Part shown: positions 10,635-26,900 of the stretch, piece after piece
Layout: every line of letters begins with the position of its first letter
Position numbering within the stretch: the stretch's first letter is position 1
Assembly: GCA_008931825.1 (NCBI GenBank)
Contig: QXVZ01024819.1
Span: 33,861-97,860 of the forward strand
DNA from: Phallusia fumigata
Taxonomy: Eukaryota > Chordata > Ascidiacea > Phlebobranchia > Ascidiidae
Length of the DNA: 64,000 nucleotides
Direction of reading: 5' to 3'
Notes under the pieces: generated by a model
Databases searched by the model: none
What the model was told of the DNA's origin: nothing
What the model saw: only the letters and a program-made list of their open reading frames with translations
Position numbers and translations under genes: made by a program

Positions 10635-12836
10635 CTATTCTTCAGAGGAAGACTGCTCTTCTGAGGAGATGCCTTCATCCTCACTTTCATCTGCCCCACC
10701 AGCTCCCTCCTCATCAGAGATATTCCATTGAGGATGGTCCTCCTCTACTGGTTTCGCTTCCTTAACATCTAGTTTTAGTTCAAACTTTTGGTCACAGTCA
10801 AAGTAGGAGTCAGATCGGATCCACACCGAGTAGGTATAACGTCCTGGTTTTGTCGGGGCAGGAAATTTTAGTTCAATCTCCTCTTCCTCACGAAGATTGG
10901 TGACAAGAACTGGGGAAGTAAGTAGCAGGTGCTTTTTCCGATCGCAGGCGTACACCCACCACCATTCTTGCTTTTCAACAGGCAGGAATGGGGCATAGAC
11001 TGTGTGGGTCCTTCTGTCTTTAACTTCCAATGCAACTTTTTCCTTTCGTTTGAAAGTGGCTTGCATTGCTTGCCATTCTCGTTCTTCCTTATCCTCATTG
11101 GGTTGTGCTTCTGCTTCAGAATCTGAAACATCCGATTCACTTCCCGAAGAGCCTTCTTCATCTTTTGTCTTCTGTGGCACTTCTTCTACAGCACTGCTGT
11201 TTTCCTCAGTTTTTGACTTATCAGTCTTCTTGACAGGCTTTTTCAACCCCTTAACAGGTTTCTTTTTCTTTAAATTCTTCTTCTTTTTACCCTGCTTTTC
11301 CCATGGTTTGAGCTTTGGTTGTTTATCCTGAACCTCCTGGTCTTCATCATCAACAACTTCAGCATCAGGACTAGCATCTATCTCCTGCAGGTCGCCAAGG
11401 CATCCCCTTTTCATGAAGACTGTCACCGTAACAATTGCACCAGCAGTAATTACATTGGTCTCTTCATCATCAATCACATGTGTTGAGACATCAAGGTCAA
11501 TCAGAGGAAAAGATCTGAGAACAGTAAGCATGGTGTCATACTCTTCATCACCCATTCGTCTAAGCATTTGCCTGCGGTCGCTTTCTCGCATTTCAACCAA
11601 ACTTTTTAACCCACGAACTGACTGCCGTTTATTGTGATAGCAAAACTTAACAAACTCATCATTAAAGTATGGCAACTGCAGGAGTGATGATTTTGTATCC
11701 CTCAAACCTTGAATCATCATGGGTGCTAGTTTCATTACATTTTCAAGAGTTTCTAATCTAGGGAGATTGGCTTTATTCCAGTGAGCCATAGTAGTAAGCT
11801 GTGCAATGCAATTTACCATTTCTTGAATTAAAAGTGGGCTTTTGCGAAGAATAAAGTCAACATCCTTCTGTAGGTTTGGAGAAGTGATATCCAAGCGACT
11901 TAAGTGGCTGTATATAAGCACTCTGGCCTTGACACTATAAGGAAAGTTGAAAGGCCTGTCTTTTGCATTTTCAACTATGTTAAAACTTTCCAGTTGGTGA
12001 ATGAGATCTGGAATATCCTCATTATCTTCTGGAGCTGGGGGTCTTACTTGGTTATTATGGTCATGACTAAATTCGAAAGACCCAGAAAATATTGTAAGGG
12101 CACGTTTAAGATTCATGTTTGGGGTTCTGTTGATAAAATGGTAGAACAGTTGTGTTGTATCCAGCAAGACCTGTTCCTTGCTGTATTTAATGGATTTGTT
12201 CCACCATAGGCCAACTATAAGTGGCAAAGCAATCATAAACAGAAACATGTACACACTAAGAACCACAAAAGAATTCTGTGATTCGACTATCCATTTTGGT
12301 AAAGCAATTCCGAATTCCATAGCTTGAGGACCATCAGGGTTTCCATAGTCCCGCCAATTCTGCATGGTATCTTCATCCGTAAGTGCATCATAGGCTTTTC
12401 GGATGCGCATAAACTCTTCTGGGTCCCCACCTTTGTCGGGATGCTTTTCTAAAACCAGTTGTCGAAATTTTTTCTTTAGCTCTACTTTACCAGCATCTTC
12501 GCTGACACCAAGCACTTCATATGGATTGTACTCAACATGATCATGTTCGATGCTTGAAACTTTGTATACTAACCAAATAAAACCAATCCATGACAAAACT
12601 AAAACAATTTTTCGTATGCTAGGTTTTGACTTTTTTCTGCGAAGCTCCTCTTGTTTCTTTTTATACCACTTGCTTTTTCCATGTATGTCACGCTGATTTC
12701 TAATTTGCTTTTCTTCCTCTTTTAATGTTTTCGGCCACATCAAGTACGTCAGAGGAATAAGAATCATTGCAAAAAACGATAGCAGAAAATAAAGAAAGGT
12801 TGAGCCCTTTTCATCGTAAGAAAACTGTTGGGCCAT
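10635..12836 (-). CDS. SEC63: Translocation protein SEC63 homologue (ER J-domain protein), intronless
   Basis: The 733-residue product matches SEC63, the ER-membrane J protein of the Sec62/Sec63/Sec61 complex that recruits BiP to drive protein import. Transmembrane segments lie at about 13-34, 76-92 and 189-211. Between the last two is the lumenal J domain (about 104-165) with the HPD motif at 132-134. The family signatures NPDGPQA and FGIALPKWIV follow. Next come the Sec63/Brl domain, a lysine-rich then acidic linker, and the C-terminal KQEWWW...LKFPAP...GRYTYSVWIRSDSY block. The protein ends in an acidic tail, as expected; human SEC63 has 760 residues. The start gives the conserved MAQQFSYDEKG N terminus. 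The whole frame is a single exon, unlike the multi-exon vertebrate gene. It is divergent from the zinc-finger gene about 1.1 kb away. Confidence 0.96.
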   Translation of the reverse strand: MAQQFSYDEKGSTFLYFLLSFFAMILIPLTYLMWPKTLKEEEKQIRNQRDIHGKSKWYKKKQEELRRKKSKPSIRKIVLVLSWIGFIWLVYKVSSIEHDHVEYNPYEVLGVSEDAGKVELKKKFRQLVLEKHPDKGGDPEEFMRIRKAYDALTDEDTMQNWRDYGNPDGPQAMEFGIALPKWIVESQNSFVVLSVYMFLFMIALPLIVGLWWNKSIKYSKEQVLLDTTQLFYHFINRTPNMNLKRALTIFSGSFEFSHDHNNQVRPPAPEDNEDIPDLIHQLESFNIVENAKDRPFNFPYSVKARVLIYSHLSRLDITSPNLQKDVDFILRKSPLLIQEMVNCIAQLTTMAHWNKANLPRLETLENVMKLAPMMIQGLRDTKSSLLQLPYFNDEFVKFCYHNKRQSVRGLKSLVEMRESDRRQMLRRMGDEEYDTMLTVLRSFPLIDLDVSTHVIDDEETNVITAGAIVTVTVFMKRGCLGDLQEIDASPDAEVVDDEDQEVQDKQPKLKPWEKQGKKKKNLKKKKPVKGLKKPVKKTDKSKTEENSSAVEEVPQKTKDEEGSSGSESDVSDSEAEAQPNEDKEEREWQAMQATFKRKEKVALEVKDRRTHTVYAPFLPVEKQEWWWVYACDRKKHLLLTSPVLVTNLREEEEIELKFPAPTKPGRYTYSVWIRSDSYFDCDQKFELKLDVKEAKPVEEDHPQWNISDEEGAGGADESEDEGISSEEQSSSEE

Positions 12837-13962
12837 GTTTCAGTAAACTTTAGCCTTGTTTTAAACGCTAATAGCAATGGTCTAAAAATGGCATGTGTTG
12901 TTAATTTTACATTTTTATCACACTAAATATTACTTGGACTTTGCACAAAATTTATTGCACAAACAAACTTGAAAACATTTCATTAGTTGCTGACCGTAAA
13001 AAACGTTTGTTTCCTAAAACTTGACAAACTATTCCCTTTCAATTTTCCCTAACTTTTTTCATTCACCGAACAACGTTGGCTGCATATAAATCCGGTTCTG
13101 GGAAACCAGACCAGAGGTAACTTTTACACTTACTCTTTTGCCTTGTTTCGTCTTTTGGATTTTTTATTCAGTGTAGTACTTTGTAACTATGCGAAAATAT
13201 CTGTACTTCTTGAGATAAGTTTTCTTTTAACCAGTACATTTCCGAAAATTGAAGAAATTTTAAGTTTACAACACTAGAAAAAAAGTCCCCACCCCTGTCA
13301 AAAAACTCACATGAATTTTTTAAACTTGTGTTTAGTGAAGCGGAACTACATCGAAATTCAGCAGATTTCTAAAATTTGTTGGCCACAGAAAACGTACTGT
13401 ACATAGAATTATATTTTCGTGACAATCAAAGTTACCATCGAAAGTTGTTGATATTCTTTTAAAACAGTAGGTCCCCGAGAAAATTAAGTCACATAGAAAG
13501 AGAACATAAAATATTTTATAAAATTGATGGCTGTCTAAAATGTTGCAAATGTTGAGAAGTGTGAACGTTTTTAGGTACCAGCTTTACCGAAGTGGTGACC
13601 CCGGTAGGCGGTGCTGTAGACCAAAATACGCGCCAGTATACAAATTTCCAAATGTTAAAATGGCAATTCACATAGTGGTACTTACTTTAAAAAACACATG
13701 CATTTTTTCTCAAAAGACTGACAATTCCAAAAAAAAGTTGTGTAACATCCTATGCATTTTAGTGCAACAACGTTTGGTTATCATTACTGCAAAACTATGA
13801 TGATGAAATGAAACTGTTAAAAATACCGTATGTTGGTAAAAATGTAACATCTGTAATCCCAAACTTAGAGGTCATTAGTTACTATGGCTTTTTGTTCAGA
13901 GTTTGCATAAAGTTTTTCAAATATAACTTTCAACTGTTTTGGTAAAATTACCAAAAGTCATA
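12837..13962. other. Divergent intergenic region between SEC63 and the zinc-finger gene
   Basis: This 1.1-kb AT-rich stretch must hold both 5' UTRs and promoters. I see no exon. The zinc-finger frame is open back to 13939, but with a TTG there rather than ATG. An AG after a T-rich tract at about 13898-13899 could be an acceptor for a 5' leader. Confidence 0.4.
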
Positions 13963-15120
13963 ATGTCCACTGAAACAGAAACTAATGAAACAGACCCAGA
14001 AATGTCAGAAGTTATGTATCTTAACCAGGAGTCCACTACCATCGTTATTGATGTCAATGAAGACAGTGAACTGTATGAGCTTGACGAAAGCGACATGTGT
14101 GAAATGGAAGTGTTTGTTGACCAATGTGAGGATGATTTTGTGACTGTAAAACAAGGCAGACCTGTTCAGTCAATGCATTACAACACTGTTAGATCACAAG
14201 ATGATGATGATTCTATCAGATGCACCCTTTGCAGGCAATACTGCAGCAATACAGAAGAATTTATGAAGCATATTCAGGTTCTGCATCCACTTGTAATAAC
14301 TGAGGCGGGTTTCCGTTGTCCATTTTGCAAGTACTCTGCCAAGGCGCGCTTGTCTGTCGAGCAGCATTTGCGCATACATTCAAATGATAAGCCATTCAAA
14401 TGTGGGATCTGTGGCAAGAGGTTTAATCAGAAATCTGGTGTAAAACAGCACATGAGGTCACACTCGACTGCAAAGCCTTTTCCCTGCCATTTGTGTGGAA
14501 ACAGGTTTAAAGCTGCAAGCACACTGGCTTGCCATATTTCAATGAAACATGACCAGATGAAGCCATTTCAATGCAAGGTGTGTAGTGCATCATTTGGACA
14601 TTCCAGCAATTTGACCATCCACATGCGAACCCACACTGGTGAACGGCCATATAAATGCACAGTTTGTGAAAAGTCATTTGTACAGCAAGGCCATCTAATT
14701 ACCCACCAACGGTTGCACACTGGGGAAAAGCCTTTTAAATGTGAGTTTTGTGTGGCTGCTTTTACACACATAGGCAATCTACGCCAGCATGTAATCACCC
14801 AGCATACCAAAGACTACAAGCACCGCTGCAACTTGTGTTCGAAGGGATTTATTGGCCCTAGTGATTTAAAGCGACATGTTGAAAAGTTTCATCCCAATGC
14901 AGGAGAACAAACCCTTGTTCAGACTAGCCCTGATGATTCTGATGAGTTTGTCATTGTGCAGAGAGTCACAATAAATAATGCCTCACAGGATGAGGTACAG
15001 ACATCAAATGAAGATGATGAGCAACGAAACGTCATTGTCGAAAATGATAATGCTAACACTGTTCAAGAAGAAAGCAATGTTGAACCTGTTTTGCTTGATG
15101 TTAAAGTTGAAAGAGAGTAG
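13963..15120 (+). CDS. Eight-finger C2H2 zinc-finger protein, intronless
   Basis: The 385-residue protein has an acidic N-terminal region, eight C2H2 fingers and an acidic C-terminal tail. Fingers lie at about residues 87-108, 119-139, 147-167, 175-196, 204-224, 232-252, 260-281 and 289-310. Canonical TGERPY and TGEKPF linkers join fingers 5-6 and 6-7; the other linkers are diverged, for example STAKPF and HDQMKPF. Continuous fingers with Kruppel-type linkers indicate sequence-specific DNA binding in the nucleus. No KRAB, BTB or SCAN domain is present. I chose ATG 13963 (MSTETETNETD) because the open frame further upstream has no ATG. Orthology cannot be set by eye: many vertebrate ZNFs share this layout. 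It is intronless and transcribed away from SEC63. Confidence 0.9.
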   Translation: MSTETETNETDPEMSEVMYLNQESTTIVIDVNEDSELYELDESDMCEMEVFVDQCEDDFVTVKQGRPVQSMHYNTVRSQDDDDSIRCTLCRQYCSNTEEFMKHIQVLHPLVITEAGFRCPFCKYSAKARLSVEQHLRIHSNDKPFKCGICGKRFNQKSGVKQHMRSHSTAKPFPCHLCGNRFKAASTLACHISMKHDQMKPFQCKVCSASFGHSSNLTIHMRTHTGERPYKCTVCEKSFVQQGHLITHQRLHTGEKPFKCEFCVAAFTHIGNLRQHVITQHTKDYKHRCNLCSKGFIGPSDLKRHVEKFHPNAGEQTLVQTSPDDSDEFVIVQRVTINNASQDEVQTSNEDDEQRNVIVENDNANTVQEESNVEPVLLDVKVERE

Positions 15121-15954
15121 ATTGTATTGGACCCTGTTGGTGTATAATTGGCATGATGTTAGCTTATCTTGTACATAAATATGTGAAATGACTGTAGACT
15201 AAAATATTACCAAAATTTATTAAAAAACTATATGCTCAGCTCAGATTACATTCAAATTCTGTTATATGCTTAAAAGTCTGAAAGTTTTCACTTAATAGGA
15301 AATTGTTACAACTTAAAAAAACGAATTATGCTTCAACAGTTATAAGTGTTTATATTACCCCTTATAAAACTAACTTAAAACAGCCTTTTTCTCTTTACAC
15401 ATGGGTATGTTTGCATAGGCTTACTGACTGTAGCAGTATGGTCAGAGGCATGATCAGTGCATGATAGTAAAGTGGGCATGATTTGTTACTATGGCCTAAA
15501 TGTGACTTGATGATCGGTGTGGTCGCTCATTCAGGCGATTGCATTGTTAGCAGTTTTTTTTTCTGATTTTGCCTTGAACAAATATGTACTGGTGGGAATA
15601 TGTACACCAATGCTTTTGGTTCTTTAAATGAAAGGTTTTGATACCAAGCTCAGAGCTAAGACAAAAATGATTGTAAAGCTTTTCAAGTGTAATTTTCTTA
15701 ATAGATACTAAAAATTGGTGGCCTAAAAATGGAGTCAGTTTTGGTTAACTTTTTATGGCATTTGTGATTTATTCATAAAGTGCTCATATGTTGCATTCCA
15801 CATTTGCATCACTCATAATGACTCATCATTTTATATGCTCACAATATCCTTATGACGACATTTTGTGTTTGTTAAGTTGTTATTTGAGTGCTTTTTTTGC
15901 ATTAGATTATCAGCACTTAGTAGCAAATTTAAATTTGTCAACAATTTAAGCAAT
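15121..15954. other. Spacer between the zinc-finger gene and the isocitrate dehydrogenase gene
   Basis: No gene is seen. It contains the 3' UTR of the zinc-finger gene and the 5' region of IDH. A pyrimidine tract ending in an AG at 15904-15905, 50 bases before the IDH start, could be an acceptor for a leader exon or a trans-spliced leader. Confidence 0.4.
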
Positions 15955-21768
<5,814 letters not shown>

Positions 21769-21868
21769 GAGTTAATTCCTAAATGTATTCACTAACTTAT
21801 GTAGGAAATTGATGCTTGTTTAAGTCTTTTGCTAAAATCGTGCAAAATGAGTCTTCAAATTTTGTTCG

Positions 21869-21874
21869 AATAAA
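21869..21874 (+). promoter_or_regulatory. Polyadenylation signal of the IDH gene
   Basis: An exact AATAAA lies about 100 bases after the IDH stop codon, the first on this strand in the 3' UTR. Confidence 0.6.
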
Positions 21875-23993
21875 ATGTATTAGTTGCCACAAATTTAAGC
21901 CCTATTGTAGCTAAAATAGTTTATGAGTGCTTCAGATTTGTTCCCACCTAGTGACAAAAAAAATCCAAAATTTATGGTGCTGGACTGAAATTAACGTTTA
22001 CATTAATTTAGTAAAAATCGTTCCCCCTAATTGTTTCTGCTGTTATGTTGTTTAACTACATCTATACATTTAAAATGCTGCTACCATATATCATGTGTAA
22101 TTATTTAACCAAGCAGTAAAAGAGTCTTGTTTTAAAGGTTTTGTGTTGGATCTGTGGGGAAATGATTTGGCTTTATTTTGTTGTAGCAAGAAAGATTTAA
22201 TTAAAAATGTTTTATTGGTGTTTGAAAAAGTTTAACAAGTATTGTGCTACTGCCTGCTACACATAATTACCACTTAGGAATGTTACCAACATACTGCATA
22301 TATTTTTGGCATTAAAACCAAATGCAATTTTTATGAGAAGTAATTTATTGAACCTTTTGTTTAAAAGGCAGCAAATATATTTTGGCATTGTGATGAATGG
22401 CTATCGCATTTTTGTCCTACTTTCAAATGAAATTTATTTGTCGTATTATATATTCTTGTACAAGTTATGCACGAAGAAAAATTACAAAGGTTTTACCACA
22501 TATATTTACATTTAATTTTTGAAATGTTTGCACTTTTAAAACTGCAATATTAATGAATAATTTAGCCTTATTTATTAATTACACCATACAATGGAAAATA
22601 GATGTGTGTTTTTCACTCTTTCAGTTGGTAAATATTTTGTTAGATGCTAAGTAAGTGCTTTTTACAATAATTTATGTATGTATTAGCTTTCTAAGTCACT
22701 TTCAGTCAATTTACTGTTTTACACAACCTGCTAGTATTTTGTTGCAGCTCTAGTGATCATTAAAATAAAGTTTAAAAAATTTAATCAACTGATTTGTTAG
22801 TTGATTGTAAAATAGCCATTTGTGCGTTTCATTGTAGAAAGCTTTATGCACCTCTCAAAGTGTATTGTTATGCATAAAGTGGCATATGTTTTATTTGAAA
22901 AAATGTAATAAATAGTATTGACAGGTTCCTTTATTCCCCCCATGTTGAGGTATTTGCACCGGAAAATACAACATAAGTTTAGAAAATTGTATGTTTCATT
23001 GTTACAGTTGGTGTAGCGAAAAATGTATTTTACAGCTAGAAATCAGATGGATTCAGTACGGCAGTGTGCAACCTGCAAGTACTATTTTACGGGGCGGCGA
23101 ACATGCACATTAATATACATATACATTGGTGACAGTGCTCTGGCTATTGTAACTGGTACAAGGTTTTAGACGTCAGAAAATGGATTAATATTAAATAAAT
23201 CACATTCGTTCATAATATGTAGTTTTTGATGGTAGTTTTTGAAGTCCGTTATGTGCCTGGCAATAACGAAAAGGCTGTGCGCCCCTGATGGTTTCTCACG
23301 ATGCCCAAAACACACTCTCTTGTGAGCCCTTGTCACATAACGCCTTGTTATGACGGGGAAGCTGCAGCGCGTTGTTCTGTGATCCACCAATTGTGCCCTC
23401 AATTATTTTCGCGCCCCATAACATCTCAACGTTGCGCAGGTATTTCCGCCTTGGTGATTTTTTTGGTGAAATTTGGTCGCTTTTGGTGAAATGTTTTCTT
23501 TTACCGAGCGAAATAAACTTAACTCAACTCATTTAGGCAATATGCTGCTCGGAGATGGTCTATGGTTTAGATTATTTATTGCCCGACTGGCGCCAAGGAG
23601 TTGTTTTTAACCTCGGAATAAAAGAGTATCAAAATTGTTTCGTCTTTTAATAACATATTAGCAACAACAACATCGAGAAACTTTTACAATAGAGTACGTT
23701 TAAAGAATTGTTGCCCCATCAAATTAAACAATAATTAGGGAAATTCCCTCTCAACTGAACGCGCGAACTCGTGTCAATGCAGAATGTCGCACCATAGATT
23801 ACCTAGATTACTTGGTTAGTATTCTATGGTCGCACGACGAAGTAATGCGCGAACGATTTAAATCTCAACTTTGTTTTGTCGTTGTTTAAGCAGTCATTTT
23901 TACTCCAAAAGGTAGAAAAGTAGCAAGTTTGTGATAGTTAATATGAAAAAAGTTGAATAAATATGACCTAAAGAGCTTTAACTTACGTTTAAC
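21875..23993. other. Intergenic region between IDH and the TDRD5-like gene
   Basis: About 2.1 kb with no recognisable gene. The left two thirds is very AT-rich. The stretch 23,040-23,830 is richer in GC and contains only short frames without coding character. The promoter of the TDRD5-like gene must lie near its right end. Confidence 0.4.
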
Positions 23994-26900
23994 ATGACCG
24001 ACTTAATTGCTGCAAAATCTGAAGTTAAGAAGGTGATTCGAAGCCTTCTTATTTCTGCCCCAAGCGGTAAGCAAACACTTATTTTTAGTTAAACAATTTT
24101 TTATCTTAGCAGAAATGTTCTACTGTGTGATAATACAAATTTTGTATTTACTGCAGATAAATATTTTTGAAAGAGCCTAATTGTGAAAATGATGGTGACA
24201 AGAAAATGTTGATCTGATGCCAGCAAAACACAATGCAAATTTTACCAAACTACTTTTAGCAAATGAATCTTTTTCCACATGTAGTGTATCATAAAAATAC
24301 TTTTGCCTCAGTAAACTTGATTTATCTCCAACACCAGCAATATATGTGCCAGGTTTTCAAAAAATATTTTGTCCTGTTTGTAACTCCAATTATGACTTAA
24401 AACAATCAGGAGCAATAAAATTAGTCATTCTTTTCTTGCCCAAACTTAAAGTGCCGTGGGGTTTAAGAAATATAAATTATAAGTGTTTCTGCCACAATGT
24501 ATATTTCGAAACTTCTTCTATTGAGGTTTTGTGTTGTTTAGGCTTGACTTTGTCCATGTTGGAGCGAGATTACTATGCAGTCACGCATGAACCCTTTCCA
24601 CATCGCAAATTTGGTTACTTTTCCGCTGCTGACTTTGCAAAGAGCCTTACAGACATTCTCTATGCAAAGATCACGAACAAGCAGTTAATGTTTTATGGCA
24701 TTGCCGATGAGAAAACTGAACACATTCTAAAAATGGTGCAACGGCAGAAAAAGCCAAAAAAATACAACAGAATGTTTCCAGAGGGATCACCAAGCCGAAA
24801 AAAGGATTTTAAATCATTTTCGGTGCGCCCAACAAATCAATTTCCATCTGCCTTTCTCCGCTCAACAATCCATAAGCTCGTTTGTGCACACCCAGAGGGC
24901 TTTTCCTTGTCCCACTTACCTGAAATGTATCAAAAGCTGAATGGGTTCGATTTGCCTGCTGAAAACATCATAAAAATGCCGAATATAATTTTTGGCATGC
25001 CTGATATTGCCAGACTGGAGTTTGGCCGTAGAGATAACAGTGGAAACAACTTGTATGTCTATCCATCAAAATCACTCCTTAACTATAAAACCCTTGTTGC
25101 TAACAAAGTGAAATTGAATGAGACTGCAGTCAACTTGGGAAAACCACCTGAACAAGCACAGCCAAAATATATCAATTCTGGAATCTCTGGAACACCAATG
25201 AAGACAGCTTCATCATCAAGTGTAACCAACAGTACTTCCCAAAGTTCACCTGGTACTGTGGAAAGTAGTACCTCCGCTCAAAGTTCCTCCACTACCACTG
25301 AAACTAGCAGCACAACCCAAAGCTCATCTGATACAACTGGAAGCACTACTACTGGCACCTCAAACTCCTCTTCTAGCACCACTGCAAGTAGTAGCACCTC
25401 AAAAAGTTCTTCAAATGCTACGGGAGGCAGTTCGTCACATTGTACTGCTGCTAAACCAAAAACTGGTCTAAGTTGCATTCAAGAGGTGGAGTCAACACCA
25501 GCTGATAAACCAAAACTGAAGGTTCCAAAAAATGATGCAGAAACTTTATCAGAGATTTTCACACCAGAAGACCCACCAAAATGTAAGCAGTTACGGAATG
25601 AAATCATTGAACTGTTAGAAGATTATGAGAAAGGCCTTTGGGCAATTCGTCTTCCAATTATGTACAAGCAAAAGTTTAAAAAGGAACTTGATTTGAAGAA
25701 ATTAGGATATTTCAGCACCATTGAATTCATGTCAACGCTTTCAGACCAAGTTAGCATCTGTAGACTCACGGAAACTGGGGATTGGCTGTTGTGTCTTCGC
25801 AAATATGAACAGGGCAGGAAAGACAAAGAAGGTAAAGCTATTTAAGATGTCTTTCCCTGGTTTTTATTTTTTTGGCAAAACATTGTAAGAATAAACTTAG
25901 ACTTTTAAACTTATGCCTGGCTTAGATAGATGAGTAGACAATTGACTTGTATTAACGCTGTTAATGTTCCAATAACGCCTCCTTCCCCCATTCTTTCCCG
26001 AGCCAGAACTGTGAACACTTCAACATCAAATGTTCCAACTCCATTGAAACACAATAGTGTGGTACCTTGAAATACAAGTTACCATGAAGGCCAGGGTCTA
26101 TACATTCCATTATCTTTTTTGGTGGGATTTGAATGTCTTTAAAATCAATTATCTTTTTTGTGATTGGATTTGAAAAAAAATGCGTTACCAAGAAAAACAA
26201 CTGAAGGCAATTAAATTCACAATCTATAACCTGGTTAGGCGATGTTTTGTACACCGAAGATAAAATTTAATACAAAACAAACCATGATGGCATGAGCTAT
26301 TGCCTAAACAAACCAAATTATATAAATTTTATATTCAAACTTATTACAATATTTATGTTCTAAGTTTATGGTTTAAAATAACTATGGCAGCAAGGTACAA
26401 CCCCAAACTTAATAAAACTTTCTCCTAAGGTTTGTGTTTTGTTTAAATTTGTTTTAAAATTTTTTTTGCATGTCAGGGTTATTAAAAGAAAAACCTTCGC
26501 CAAGTTTGATTGAGATTGAAAAGGAACTAAAACTATTAGTGGAGCGTTTTCCGGAGGGGATTACCTTCAGCAGTCTATCTAGTATTTACCAAATTCAGTT
26601 TGGCAAACCTTTTCCATTGCTGGAACTTGGTGTTACATCAACAGAAGAGTTTATTGTAAAACTGCTTAACAGACTTGGCTGTTTAGATGGTAAGTAATAA
26701 AACTAAAATGATCATTATATAGTTCACAAATTTTATTGCAAACCTTTAGCAACTGCTGTTTGCACTGATGATAACAACAGTTATTATGTGTCCCCTTCCA
26801 TATTGATTGCACTCTGTGTCTGTTTGTTTGGCCCTACAGCTTATCGATGTATTGTTTTCATAAAATGTTTGATGGATTTGGGTGAAACTTTTACAGCTGG

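Noticed and set aside
13939-13962. Longer N terminus of the zinc-finger protein
   Set aside because: The frame is open, but the codon at 13939 is TTG. The first ATG is at 13963.
24346-24541. Upstream part of the long open frame entering TDRD5 exon 2
   Set aside because: The LOTUS domain continues directly from exon 1 if splicing uses the acceptor at 24541. The extra upstream residues are AT-rich intron read-through.
25278-25478. Minus-strand frame opposite the Ser/Thr-rich linker of TDRD5
   Set aside because: Its repeated Val/Leu/Glu content simply reflects the reverse complement of Ser/Thr codons.
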